From NCBI RefSeq assembly GCF_014203715.1, contig NZ_JACHJP010000002.1:124001-188000 (forward strand): 64,000 bases of DNA, in the 5' to 3' direction. The stretch is from Streptosporangium saharense (GTDB taxonomy: Bacteria > Actinomycetota > Actinomycetes > Streptosporangiales > Streptosporangiaceae). Shown here one piece after another: positions 8,564 to 17,504 of the stretch (the stretch's first letter is position 1; every line of letters starts with the position of its first letter). A program made the position numbers and the translations under genes. The notes under the pieces were generated by a model, which was given only the letters and a program-made list of their open reading frames with translations, made no database searches and had not been told where the DNA came from.

Positions 8564-8671
8564 GTCCCGTCAGGCCCGCTGTCGAACTTCCACGACCTCG
8601 CCGCCAACGACGCCACCACCGACCTGCTGATCAACGTCATCACGGCTGTCGGCCAGTTCCAGCGCGACATC
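8564..8671 (+). pseudogene. Serine recombinase fragment, 5' side of the transposon insertion
   Basis: The frame reads ATTDLLINVITAVGQFQRDI up to the transposon end. This matches the helix that follows the catalytic domain in serine resolvases and invertases (pattern LxxNVxxAVAQFERD). The gene is cut after codon ATC at 8671 by the inverted repeat, which adds Gly-Val-stop. Joining it to the sequence after the duplicate ACATC at 15072-15076 continues in the same frame for 79 codons. The catalytic serine half is not present; the 5' part was already lost or is unrecognisable. Confidence 0.6.
8667..8671. repeat. Target-site duplication, left copy (ACATC)
   Basis: The five bases before the left inverted repeat are ACATC, identical to the five bases after the right inverted repeat (15072-15076). 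Tn3-family elements duplicate exactly 5 bp on insertion. Confidence 0.85.
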
Positions 8672-8700
8672 GGGGTCTGACCGGTATTCCTGCGAGATTG
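8672..8700 (+). repeat. Left terminal inverted repeat of the Tn3-family element
   Basis: Begins GGGGTCTGACCGG and matches the reverse complement of 15043-15071 at 27 of 29 positions; the mismatches are at positions 7 and 9. The GGGGTC outer end is the Tn3-family signature. Beyond base 29 the left end diverges from the right end, so the inner part has decayed or was replaced. Confidence 0.88.
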
Positions 8701-8717
8701 TCGGTTCCTACGAGCCC

Positions 8718-9484
8718 ATGACCGTGTTCGAGGGGGAAGCCGCGGCTGATCGAGTCGCCGCCTGGTTCATCGAGCGGTGGGGTTCGGCCTCGGCAGCCAC
8801 GGTCAACGCGCGGCTCAACGCGCTGTCCTCGGCCGTCGGCTGATGGCGGGATCAGGACTGGATCGCCGAGGACCCGTTGCGCCGGTTCAAGCATCGGCCG
8901 GTCGAGGCCGACCGTCCCCGTTCCCTGGATCGTGGCGAGGTCGCCGAGTTGCTCGGCCGGGAGGGAATCGCGCTCCGCGAGCGAACGTTGTGGCGGCTGC
9001 TGTACGAGTCAGCGGCGCGGTCTTCGGAAGTTCTGGGCCTGGATGTCGATGAGCTGATTTGCGCAACCGGTGGGCCCGGGTACGGCGTAAGGGTGGGGCG
9101 GTCGACGTCATCGTCTGGCGCACCGGCACCGCCCGGCTGCTACCCCGTCTGCTGGACGGGCGCCGGACGGGGCCGGTGTTCCTCACCGCCCGGCGGGCCC
9201 GGGTGGAGCTGCCGCCGGCCGATGTCGACGCGGGCAGCGGGAAGGCGCGGTTGTCCTACCGGCGGGCGGCCGAGCTGTTCGAGGCCGCCACCGGCGGCTG
9301 GACACTGCACCAACTCCGGCACTCGGCGCTGACCCACGCGGCCGAGGACGGCGCCAACACCTCCACCCTGCTGGCCTACTCCGGGCACACCTCGGTCGCC
9401 TCACTGGCCCGCTACGCCCGAGTTTCCGGCCAAGCACTCGCACGCTGGCAATCGGGACGTGATCCCGCCGCCCGCAGGCGCTGA
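8718..9484 (+). pseudogene. Tyrosine recombinase/integrase, broken by a stop and a frameshift
   Basis: The C-terminal catalytic half is recognisable: Arg in YESAARSSEVLGL, the HQLRHSALTHAAEDG block (His and Arg), SGHTS and the nucleophile in SLARYAR. Reading from ATG 8718, an in-frame TGA at 8841 interrupts after SAVG. Near 9054 one base is missing: GATGAGCTGATTTGCGC would need an extra G to continue as DLRNRW. Without these lesions it would be an integrase of about 255 codons, shorter than usual at the N-terminus. It sits 18 bp inside the left repeat. It may be the resolution recombinase (TnpI/TnpT type) of the element, or cargo. Confidence 0.75.
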
Positions 9485-9578
9485 GGAACGGCGCAGAAAA
9501 CGATGGGGGCCAGAGAGTGTTCGTCCCCCTCGTATCCTCCTCGGATAATGATCGACCTGCCGGCCGGTGAGCGCGGGC

Positions 9579-10508
9579 TCAGGGGCATTTCATCAGCTTC
9601 AGGGACTTGGACCAGGCCGGAAGTACGTCGGTGATCTGCGGGCGGGTGATGGACCAGACTTCACGCCCTCGTCCTGGCACGAGTTCCTGGCCGCCCAGGA
9701 AGACGTAGGAGGTCTTGTCGAAGATGAAGGATTCGCGGCTCCGGTTGTCCACCCGGGTCACGGCGATGCCCGTTTTGCCGGTGGCGTCCTTGAGCTCCTC
9801 CACCTCGATGCCCGGCAGGGTCGCGGCGATCTTGAAGATGGCCGCCTGCAGCTTGGGCGGCATCGGGCTGCTGAGGATGCTGGTGCCGGCGCGCCAGATG
9901 TCCTTCTTGAAGAACGTCTCCTTACCGTATTCGGCCAGTTTGTGCCGGAGTTGCTCCTGATCGGTCGGCCACCCACGCAGATCGGCGTAGGCGGGGCCGC
10001 CTTGGCCGGGGCACAGGGTCTGGAGTTGCTTGTACTCGCCGCGGCCGCGATGGGGGCTGGACTTCTCCGGCTTGGCCCAGCTGAGTCTTGGGCGGGAGCC
10101 GTCGACGGACTCCCAGAACTCGCCCGTGATGCGGCGCGTACCGGGGTCGGGAATCCCCTTCTCGGGGCGTGACTCCGCGATCTGCTCGTAGTGGAGGTAC
10201 TGGTCGTCGCGGGGTTCCGGCCACGGGGTGGCGATCGCGGCCTCGGCCGCCAGTCTCAGCACCTCGGCGGCACTCGCGGGCGCGGCGGGCTTGAACGTCT
10301 GGACGGCGATCGCTCCCGCGGTCATCGCCGCGACCAGGCCACCCGCCAGCATCACACGCCGCAGGCCGACCTTTCGGGCCCGGGGTCGGCGCTCCGTGCG
10401 GGCCTCGGCCAGGAGGGCGGCACGGGCGGGCGCCAGGCGGTCCGCCGTGGGGTGCGCCTTGCCGGCGAACAGGTCGCGCAGTTCGGTCAGATCGGTCAGG
10501 TCGTTCAT
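9579..10508 (-). CDS. CU044_5270 family protein, putative sigma-factor partner
   Basis: A 309-residue protein with a charged N-terminus, one membrane helix near residues 50-68 (VMLAGGLVAAMTAGAIAVQT) and a long extracellular domain with two or more cysteines (TLCPGQGG, LMKCP at the end). The family is known from actinomycetes, where members follow ECF sigma genes. The topology fits a membrane-bound anti-sigma or sensor, though no zinc HxxxCxxC motif is present. Its ATG overlaps the sigma gene stop (ATGA), so both are made together. Both genes are intact although the surrounding transposon genes are not, suggesting that they are still under selection. Confidence 0.8.
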   Translation of the reverse strand: MNDLTDLTELRDLFAGKAHPTADRLAPARAALLAEARTERRPRARKVGLRRVMLAGGLVAAMTAGAIAVQTFKPAAPASAAEVLRLAAEAAIATPWPEPRDDQYLHYEQIAESRPEKGIPDPGTRRITGEFWESVDGSRPRLSWAKPEKSSPHRGRGEYKQLQTLCPGQGGPAYADLRGWPTDQEQLRHKLAEYGKETFFKKDIWRAGTSILSSPMPPKLQAAIFKIAATLPGIEVEELKDATGKTGIAVTRVDNRSRESFIFDKTSYVFLGGQELVPGRGREVWSITRPQITDVLPAWSKSLKLMKCP

Positions 10509-11083
10509 GAGGTCTGCTCCATCGTGGGGTCGGTGCTGCCAAGGGCGCCGCGGACGATGGCCCGCGCGCGGTTGAGGCGGGAACGGACTGTGCCGATCGG
10601 GATGGACAGGGCGCCTGCGACCTCCTCATAGGTGAGGTCGGCCCAGGCCACGAGCAGGAGAACGTCGCGGTCGCGTGCCTTCAGTGAGGCGAGCGCCTGG
10701 GCGAGAGGGCGGCGTACGGCATGCGCGCTCGCCCGCTCAAGAGCCTGTTGCGCGGCGTCGTCGGCGTCGGGAAGCACGCCCACTTTCGAGTACGCCTTGT
10801 AGCGGTGTGTCTCGGCGCGCCGATGCCGGCGGATGAAGTTGGTCGCGAAGCCGTACAACCAGGGCAGGGCCTCCGGACGGGCGGTGTCGTAGTCGCGGCG
10901 CTGCCTGAACGCGGCGAGGAACGTCTCGGAGACGACGTCGTCGGCCGTGTCGTCGCCGAGTCGGCGGGCCACATAACGGTGGATGTGTCCTGCATGCCTG
11001 TCGAACAGCAGGGCGAAATCCTCGGGATCTCGCCACGACCGTTCGATCAGATCGGCGTCAGACAGGCTCGTACTGAGCGGCAT
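10505..11083 (-). CDS. ECF sigma factor (sigma-70 family)
   Basis: A 192-residue extracytoplasmic-function sigma factor. Region 2 spans about residues 10-80 (LLFDRHAGHIHRYVARRLGD, DDVVSETFLAAFRQR, ALPWLYGFATNFIRRHRR). Region 4 spans about 120-180 (ALASLKARDRDVLLLVAWAD, YEEVAGALSIPIGTVRSRL). ATG at 11083 was chosen; a TTG six codons upstream is also in frame. An AAAAGG ten bases upstream serves as a weak ribosome site. Translationally coupled to the CU044_5270 gene, forming a sigma/membrane-regulator pair. It lies between the ends of the Tn3 element and so is transposon cargo. Target promoters are unknown. Confidence 0.88.
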   Translation of the reverse strand: MPLSTSLSDADLIERSWRDPEDFALLFDRHAGHIHRYVARRLGDDTADDVVSETFLAAFRQRRDYDTARPEALPWLYGFATNFIRRHRRAETHRYKAYSKVGVLPDADDAAQQALERASAHAVRRPLAQALASLKARDRDVLLLVAWADLTYEEVAGALSIPIGTVRSRLNRARAIVRGALGSTDPTMEQTS

Positions 11084-11101
11084 GGGGGTGGGCCTTTTCA
11101 A

Positions 11102-11351
11102 GGAAGTAGTGTCGCCCGTCTTTCACACAAGTCGGGAAACGAGTTCACGGAGAGGCTGCCGACCGCCCGGCAGGCTCGGGTGAAGGCCAAGAGCGCCCGC
11201 GCCAAGATCCGCCGCCGGGCGCGGGAGGATTTCGTGCGGGAGATCGTCTACTGGGTGCCGACCGTCGCCGGCCGGTGATCGGGAGGTGTGTCGCTGCCGC
11301 CGAGACGCCGTTTTGACTGGGGGTGGGGCCTACTGGTGGAGCCCCGGTACC
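11102..11351. other. Scrap DNA inside the transposon
   Basis: A plus-strand frame ending at TGA 11276-11278 reads RQARVKAKSARAKIRRRARE and then DFVREIVYWVPTVAGR. It looks like the basic C-terminal tail of a real protein, but there is no start or upstream homology. No promoter for the sigma gene could be singled out. Otherwise empty. Confidence 0.3.
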
Positions 11352-11630
11352 TCAACCGCCGATGCCCCGGTCAGGATGGGCATCGGCGGACTCACCCAGT
11401 GGTCGCAAACCCCCGGGCAGGTCGGGCAGGGCAAAAGAGTAGCGGCCCAGCATGTTCACGTGGGCGTGGATGAGGGGCGACAGGCGGGCAACGTCTTCAT
11501 CGCGCACGGTGAAGCCCTGGACGCGTAGCTTGGTCAGGGCGGCGTCCATGTAGCGGGTGTTGAACAGCACCACAGCATTGAGGACAGGGCCGAGCGCGCC
11601 ACACAGTAAGAAGCCCTCGGCAAGCTCCCC
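11352..11630 (-). pseudogene. C-terminal fragment of a second Tn3 transposase
   Basis: The frame reads GALGPVLNAVVLFNTRYMDA, then VRDEDVARLSPLIHAHVNML and GRYSFALPDLPGGLRPL, the usual ending of actinobacterial Tn3 TnpA proteins. It duplicates the NAVV-NT-Y-DAA block of the main transposase pseudogene, so it comes from a different transposase. No start or DDE core is left. Confidence 0.8.
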
Positions 11631-12085
11631 TCACAGATGCGGGCAGAAAGGCCGTTCCTCTGTCCATGAGCTGTCGCTGCCGAGCCGGTACCGGTCGAAG
11701 AAGCCTGCGTGGTGGTGTACCAGGCCAGGCCCGGATGACGCATCTCCAGTTGGCGCAGGGCAAGAGTGCCGAGCCCGCAAAACCGTCACTCCGCAGAAAA
11801 AATGATCTTGTTGAGGCGGCCGGCACCGCACGGCTCACAGACCTCGTACTGGACGCGTCCGAGCCGATGTTCACCGCGGGCGGTGATCCAGAACTCATAC
11901 GACAAGGTCTGCGAGTCCGAACCCCACGGGGTGCTGGGCGTGGCGATGGCATGTGTGACCGCGTCCGATCTGGCATGGCTTACCGCCTCATACAGACTCC
12001 AGCCAAGGCCGACGTCGAGGTCAGCGACGGTGATCTTCGACCGGCCCGACACCTTGACGGTCTCCTGGGCCAGAAGATCAGCCAG
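11631..12085 (-). pseudogene. Acetyltransferase-like pseudogene fused behind TnpA
   Basis: The transposase frame runs without a stop into about 100 codons unrelated to TnpA (KITVADLDVGLGWSLYEAVS, then GRVQYEVCEPCGAGRLNKII). After a TGA that replaces an expected Trp codon, the same frame resumes (GLGTLALRQLEMRHPGLAWY). A frameshift then leads to FFDRYRLGSDSSWTEERPFC and a natural stop at 11631. The GLGTLALRQLE block and overall order resemble the acetyl-CoA-binding end of GNAT-type proteins. Three lesions (lost start, stop, frameshift) make it non-functional. The family assignment is tentative. Confidence 0.5.
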
Positions 12086-14993
12086 GCCCTGGCCCTGAAG
12101 CCGGTTCATCGCGGCGTCGATGTAGAGGGTGTTCCACCACACCACGGCGTTGAGCGCCATCCCCAAAGCGCCGAGCTGGTCTTCCATGCCCTCGCGGTAG
12201 CCATGGCAAAGCTCGCCCAAGCGCCCGAAGAAGATACGGCGAGCCAGAGCATGACGGCTTTCGCCGATGTTCAGCTGCGCACCGATCATCCGCCGGTAGG
12301 CCTGCGAATCGATGAACTGCAGCAGGTGCAAGGTCTTAAAAATCCGGCCGTAGTGGGCGAACGCCTCTCCCAGACCGGTCATCCGGTCGCCGGTGGTCAT
12401 CATCCGCAGCAGGTCATAGGCGCGGACCTTGCTGGTTTGCAGGGAGCCGGCCACGCGCAGCATGTCCTCCCAGTGAGCGCTGATCCGCTCGGCCTGGATG
12501 CGCTGGCGTGAGACCGGTTCCAACGGCCCGTAGTCGGCGCCCAGGTCAAAGCGCCACAGCCGGGCATCGGAGATGTCGGCGATGCGGGGAGAGAACTGAT
12601 AACCGCAGATCGCGAACAACCCGAACACCAGGTCACTGTAGGAGGCGATGTTGGTAATCACGATCTCGGGGCGGGCAGGGCCGTCAAGGTTGAACACCGC
12701 ATCCAAGATGCCCAGCGAGTCACGCAGCGTGCCGGGCATGACGATGCCCCCCAGGCCCATCACCCGGTCGGAGACGACGTTCAGCCAGGTGGCGCCGCGG
12801 CCGGAGCCGAAGTACTTGCGATTGGGCCGGGTATGGATCGAGCGCAGCGGCACCGCGAAACGCATCCCGTCGGCCGAGGCCACATGCCCACCACCCCAGT
12901 CTCCGGCGATGCCGATCTTGCCTTGGGTCTCCACCAGCAGGGCCGAGGCCGCGCGCATGCCGCCCAGGTGGAAGTAGGCGTAGTCGGCGCCGGTCAGCTG
13001 GCCCCGGGTCAGCGCTTTTTCCCCGGGCTTGACCACCGGCTCCAGCCCGATGTTGGTGGACTTGCTCACCAGCAGCGCCGTCAAGGTCAGATCCAAATCC
13101 TTCTGCCGGATCACCTGGCCGGAGACGTGCTCGAAGGCGTCGAACATGCCGGTGCGGGCGTGCACCTCCAGCAACAGCTCCGGGTAGTCGATCCGTGGCA
13201 ACATCGCCGCGACCGCATCCCGGACAGCGGCCAAGCCCTCGGGCTCAGGCTCGGGCCCGAGTTTCTCCTGCCGGATCTTGCCGCCGACGATATCCACCGA
13301 CGCGTTGCCCGCCAAGCCGTCGGCCACGTGCCGGTAGGTCTCCTCCAGCAGCAACTCCATCTCGGCCAGGTGCTCGGCGGCGTTGCCCGACAGCTCCAAG
13401 GCGGCCAGCACCCGCGGCCGGTTGACCTGCCAGGCCGCGCCCGACAGCAGCCGGGCACGCGGGTCGCCCCACACATCGGCCCCGCGGGCGAACACATCAC
13501 GGCGCTTGAGCGCGACATGCAGCGCCTCCAGCACGCAAAACGTCCAGGCGTGCTTGTCGATCAGCCTGCCGGGCGCCAGATGCGGGTTGCCCAGCACCAG
13601 ACGCCGCCAGCCTCCATCGGCCAGCAACGCCACATCGATGTGCTCGGCGGCCGGCTTGCGCCGGGCCTGTACCCCGGGCAGCCGGCGCAGCGTCTCCACG
13701 ATCGGCGCTCCAGCCGTGGTCGCCCCCCACGGCACCACCTCGGCCAGCAACGCCACAAACCCTCGCACCGTGGCGTAGCGCTCCAGCAGCTGGGCCCGCC
13801 ATCCGGCATCAGCGTCGGGATCGCCGCCCTCGGGCAGCATCTCGTTCAGTTCGGCTAAGGCCTTGACCAGTTGCTGGCGGGGAACGACCCGCTCGATCAA
13901 CTCCCACGCCTGAGCCACGCTCAACGCCCCTGCCCGGCCCTGCCCCACTTCTGTGGCCTCATCGTCCAGGGCGTCCGGGGCGGTGAGGCCGGCCGGCGGG
14001 GTGTCCATGAGCACGCTGAGCGCACTGGCCACCGTCGCCGCAGCCTTACGCAGCCGGGGCAGCCGCACCAGGCGGGCCTTGTCCTCGGCACGCTCGGCGC
14101 GGGCCAGCAGCTTGGTGGCCATCAGCACCTCAAACAGCGTCAGCGCGTCATCCATCGAGGAGTTCTCCAGATGCCGCACCGTGGCCAGCACCGTGGCGGT
14201 ACGGCGCGGCTCAGTCAGCCGCCGCAACGTCGAGGCATGCGCGCTCATCCCATAGCGGGCCATTGACCGGCGGCACCCGCCACAGATCCACCGCACCGGC
14301 CTGCAGGGCGCGCACGTCCCGGGCCCGCTCCAGCGCGCCCTTTTGGCCACGGCCCGACACCTCCCGCGGGCCGGTACGCCGGGTCTCCATCGTCGACACC
14401 GACGCCCCATCGGCAACCGGCAGCAGCCCCAGCAGCTGACGCCGCAGATCAGGAGCGACCGAGGCGTCCACCACCAGCGCGGACCTCGGTGACCAGCCGG
14501 GCCAGCGTGGTGATCCCCGGCAGCAGCACCCGCTTGCGCCGCAGCCACGTCACCGCCCGGTCGAACAACACCCGCGGTCCTTCGTCCGACAGCCACACCC
14601 GCCCGGCCACGTACCCCCGCAGCGCCAGGTCCCCGGCCTCGAAATCCCGCACCCCTAGCAGCTCCCGGATCTCCCGGGCGTGCTCGTGCCGGGTCGGCAA
14701 CCGCTCGGGATAGGCCGCCAGGAAGGACGGATCGTCGATCTCCATCTGATCGGCGACGAACGCCGCCACCGCCGAGGGCGCCTGCGACGGCTCGGGCAGG
14801 AACGTGCCCAGCATCCGTACCGTTCCCCATTGGACCGCCCAGCTCAGCCGGTTGTGCGGGCGCCGCTTGAGCCTCGCCCGCTCCAGCGCCGAAGCATCCA
14901 GCCGGAAAACGACTCCAGTTCCTGCGGTGACGGTTCCCCGGCGAACTGCCCGTATCGCGCGACCTGCTCATCCGACAGGTACTCGATGGCCAT
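12086..14993 (-). pseudogene. tnpA: Tn3-family transposase TnpA, multiply frameshifted
   Basis: The true start is ATG 14993 (MAIEYLSDEQVARYGQF). The frame breaks near 14913 (one T missing after ESF), near 14470 (after LVTEVRA) and near 14262 (before ARYGMSAHAS). From there it is open through the catalytic core: ADYAYFHLGGMRAAS, the first Asp in HVASADGMRF, the second site in VITNIASYSD and the third acid in GESRHALARR. At the second site the usual Asp appears as Asn. The frame loses TnpA similarity after MNRLQGQG, so the normal C-terminus is missing. A full TnpA would be close to 1,000 residues. Surely inactive. Confidence 0.88.
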
Positions 14994-15033
14994 GAGCCCC
15001 GACCGTATCGACCCAGAACCACCAAGATCAATT

Positions 15034-15071
15034 CTTAGCGTTCAATCTCGCAGGAATACCGGCCGGACCCC
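15034..15071 (-). repeat. Right terminal inverted repeat of the Tn3-family element
   Basis: Read inward from 15071 it starts GGGGTCCGGCCGG and ends AACGCTAAG at base 38. The 38-bp length and the final CTAAG match the classic Tn3 terminal repeat layout. The first 29 bases pair with the left end at 27 positions. The transposase start lies 41 bp inside. Confidence 0.88.
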
Positions 15072-15076
15072 ACATC
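15072..15076. repeat. Target-site duplication, right copy (ACATC)
   Basis: ACATC directly follows the right inverted repeat and equals the five bases before the left one. Confidence 0.85.
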
Positions 15077-15316
15077 CAGAACGAACTCACCGCCGAAGCC
15101 GAACTCTCCGACGTCCGCGCCGCCTACACCGAACAGGGCGCCTCGATCGCCGCCCTTGCCCGCACCCACGGCGTCAGCCGCGTCGCCATCCGCACCGCAC
15201 TCGCGGACCTGCTGCCCGACCGGACCGTCCCCGCCCCCCCGATCCTCCTGACCGAGACCCACCCACGGCCTTCGCCGTCAGCTCGAAACGGCCGACGACA
15301 GCCGCTCCCGCTGTAA
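15077..15316 (+). pseudogene. Serine recombinase fragment, 3' side of the transposon insertion
   Basis: Continuing the frame of the fragment at 8564-8671, 79 codons read QNELTAEAELSDVRAAYTEQ, then a helix-turn-helix (GASIAALARTHGVSRVAIRT, ALADLL) and a stop at 15314. The HTH is the resolvase/Hin type found at the C-terminus of serine recombinases. The continuity of frame and family across the 5-bp duplication is the best proof of where the transposon entered. The host recombinase may itself have belonged to an older mobile element. Confidence 0.65.
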
Positions 15317-15524
15317 CTCACCCACGCCGCCCACCCTGCGCTTCACGCTCACCCCGCGCGTCGCCATCAACGCCGCGACCCGCGCGGGACCGCTGTTCTT
15401 CGTCGCCAGCGGGGTGTCCAGATGATGAGACATGCTTCTACTTTCTGCTTGAGAGGTCGAGATACCGCCCATCACCCTGTGTAAGTAGTTTGCAACAATA
15501 AGCAATCTGGGGTTGTCGAGGGTG
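15317..15524. other. Short gap with a possible DUF4331 gene start
   Basis: On the minus strand an ATG at 15433 opens MSHHLDTPLATKN, which is the usual beginning of DUF4331 proteins. The following codons do not continue that family. It may be a start left by a deletion. No other gene is seen before the AraC stop. Confidence 0.3.
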
Positions 15525-16469
15525 TCAGTGTCGCTCCGGGGAGACGCGACCGGCCGTCTCCGCCCGGCGGTAACGGCCGGGTGGCTGGCCGTACTCCCTC
15601 TTGAAGGCGTTGGCGAAGGCGAACTCGGAGGTGTAGCCCACCCGCGCGCCGATCTCGCCGAGGGGGGCGTCCGACTCGCGCAGCAGCCGGGCCGCGGTGC
15701 TCAGCCGCCACCATGTCAGGTAGGTCAGCGGCGGCCGGCCGACCAGCGTGGCGAACCGGTGGGCGAAGGCCGCCCTGGAGAGCCTGGCGTGGTCGGCGAG
15801 GCTCTGGACCGTCCACGGTCTGCCCGGCTCGTCGTGGATGGCCCGCAGGGCGGCACTCACGGCGGGATCGCTGAGCGCCGCCGACCACCCCCTGCCCGAC
15901 TCGGCGGGGCCGGTGAACCAGGCGCGCAGCAGGTAGACGAGCATCGTGTCGAGCAGGGCGAGCACCACCGTGTCCGCGCCGACGCCCGGATGGTCCACCT
16001 CGGCGGCCAGTAGATCGATGGTGGCCCGCAGCCGGGGGTGGTGGCCCAGCCGCGCGGGCAGATGGATCAACTCCGGCAGGTCACGCAGGAGCGGGTGGGC
16101 CCGGCCGGGGTCCAGCCGGTAGCCGCCGCACAGCGTCACCGTCTTCTGGCCGCTGTTGCCGATGAAGTCCTTCACGAAGAGACCGGCGTCCACGGTGGGA
16201 TCGCAACGGGGTTCGCTGAGCGCGCGCGTGGGGGAATCGGCCAGGCCGTAGCCGTGGCCGTGCGGGAAGAACACCACGTCACCGACGTTGAGAGCCACCG
16301 GCTCGCCCTGCCCGGGGATCAGCCAGCAGGTGCCCTGCACGATGATCTGGAACCCGGCGCTGCCTTCGACCTCGGGGAAGCGCTCCCCCCAGGGGGCGTG
16401 CCAGGAGACCGTCGCCGAGCTCGGACGGCCGGTGCGGACGCTGGCGAGCACGTCACTGAGAATGTCCAC
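15525..16469 (-). CDS. AraC family regulator with cupin sensor domain
   Basis: A 314-residue transcriptional activator. Residues 1-180 form a cupin-type (AraC-binding_6) sensor (SWHAPWGERFPEVEGSAGFQ, HGHGYGLADSP). Residues about 200-300 hold the double helix-turn-helix (TVQSLADHARLSRAAFAHRF, LGEIGARVGYTSEFAFANAF, REYGQPPGRYRR). GTG at 16469 was chosen because it begins the conserved DILSDVLASVRTGR block. Longer upstream frames overlap the divergent gene and lack similarity. It is divergent from the oxidoreductase at 16545 with only 75 bp between, so it very likely controls that gene and itself from the shared region. Confidence 0.87.
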   Translation of the reverse strand: MDILSDVLASVRTGRPSSATVSWHAPWGERFPEVEGSAGFQIIVQGTCWLIPGQGEPVALNVGDVVFFPHGHGYGLADSPTRALSEPRCDPTVDAGLFVKDFIGNSGQKTVTLCGGYRLDPGRAHPLLRDLPELIHLPARLGHHPRLRATIDLLAAEVDHPGVGADTVVLALLDTMLVYLLRAWFTGPAESGRGWSAALSDPAVSAALRAIHDEPGRPWTVQSLADHARLSRAAFAHRFATLVGRPPLTYLTWWRLSTAARLLRESDAPLGEIGARVGYTSEFAFANAFKREYGQPPGRYRRAETAGRVSPERH

Positions 16470-16544
16470 CGCCAAGACTATGACGTATAAAAGCGATATT
16501 TCAAAGTATTCACCGTCTTGCGGTGGTCTTCTAGCTTTGTCCGC

Positions 16545-17504
16545 ATGATGAAAGCAGCGCTCTTCCACGGGTACGGCGGGACCGAGGTCATCCAGGTCGG
16601 GCGGGTCCCCGTGCCGGTCGCCGGGCCCGGCGAAGTGCTCGTCCAGATAGCCGCCACCTCGTTCAACCCCTCCGACACCGCCCTGCGCGCCGGGGCGCTG
16701 CGCGAGGTGCTTCCGCTGACCTTCCCGTACATCCCCGGCTGGGACGTCTCGGGCATCGTCGTGGCGGTCGGTGCCGGGGTGACCCGGTGGAGCATCGGGG
16801 ACCGGGTCATGGGGCGGGCCGACTCGGGCGGGGCGGCGGCCGAGTTCGCCGCCGTGTCCGCTTCGCTGCTGGTCGAGGCACCGGCCTCGGTGGTCCGCGT
16901 CGGATCGGGGCCCGAACCCGCCGAGGGTGCCCTGGCCCTGGCCGCGGCCGTCCCGGTCGCCGGACTCACCGCCTGGCAGGCCGTGCACGAGCACACGAAC
17001 GTGAGCGCCGGGCAACGCGTCCTCGTCAACGGCGCGGGCGGCGGTGTCGGCGGCTTCGCCGTACAACTCGCCAAGCTTGCCGGAGCCACCGTGATCGCCA
17101 CCGCCTCGTCCCGCAGCGCCGCCATCGTGGCCGAACTGGGCGCCGACGAGGTGATCGACTACACCGACTCGCCCCTGCCCTCCGGCATGGACGTCGTGAT
17201 CAACCTCGCCCCGGTCAGCTCGGAGACGGCCGCCGGGCTGGCCACCCTGCTGCGGCCGGGCGGCACCGCCGTGTCCGTCGCCACCCCCATCCCCGGCCAC
17301 CCGTCCTTCACCGCCCGCAATGTCCCCGCCCAGCTCGCCGAACTCGGCGCGCTCGTCGCGAAAGGCGAGCTGCGGCTCGACGTGACCGAAGCCGTCGCGC
17401 TGGAGGAACTGGCCCGGGTGCACCGGCGCAGCGAAGCGGGCCGGACCCGCGGGAAGATCATCGTCCTTCCGGCCGCGCGGGGGTGGCCGGGGTACGGCGG
17501 GTGA
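16545..17504 (+). CDS. NADP-dependent medium-chain oxidoreductase (quinone oxidoreductase type)
   Basis: A 319-residue MDR enzyme without structural or catalytic zinc cysteines. The GroES-like N-terminus runs MMKAALFHGYGGTEVIQVG with the FNPSDTALR segment. The Rossmann fold starts NGAGGGVGGFAVQLAKLAGA near residue 160. Such enzymes reduce quinones, enones or other alpha,beta-unsaturated carbonyls with NADPH in the cytoplasm. Two adjacent ATG codons (16545 and 16548) are possible starts; no strong ribosome site is seen. Divergent from the AraC regulator. The 3' end overlaps the convergent MFS gene by 47 bp. Confidence 0.87.
   Translation: MMKAALFHGYGGTEVIQVGRVPVPVAGPGEVLVQIAATSFNPSDTALRAGALREVLPLTFPYIPGWDVSGIVVAVGAGVTRWSIGDRVMGRADSGGAAAEFAAVSASLLVEAPASVVRVGSGPEPAEGALALAAAVPVAGLTAWQAVHEHTNVSAGQRVLVNGAGGGVGGFAVQLAKLAGATVIATASSRSAAIVAELGADEVIDYTDSPLPSGMDVVINLAPVSSETAAGLATLLRPGGTAVSVATPIPGHPSFTARNVPAQLAELGALVAKGELRLDVTEAVALEELARVHRRSEAGRTRGKIIVLPAARGWPGYGG

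Larger units (their letters stand above)
8672..15071. mobile_element. Decayed Tn3-family transposon with sigma factor cargo
   Basis: A 6.4-kb unit bounded by inverted repeats and by a perfect 5-bp target duplication, inserted in a serine-recombinase gene. From left to right it holds a broken tyrosine recombinase, an intact CU044_5270-like gene and ECF sigma gene, an unidentified scrap, the C-terminus of a second Tn3 transposase, an acetyltransferase-like pseudogene, and the main transposase pseudogene. The main TnpA has three frameshifts and a replaced C-terminus, so the element can no longer move by itself. Two different TnpA C-termini show that it is a mosaic of at least two elements. Confidence 0.88.

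Noticed and set aside
11786..15031. A single intact 1,081-residue transposase
   Set aside because: The first ~260 residues are out-of-frame Arg/Gly-rich text; the true TnpA N-terminus is found in the other two frames, so the gene is frameshifted.
16470..17423. N-terminal extension of the AraC gene by over 300 codons
   Set aside because: The extension is antisense to the oxidoreductase and low complexity; the cupin domain begins at 16469.
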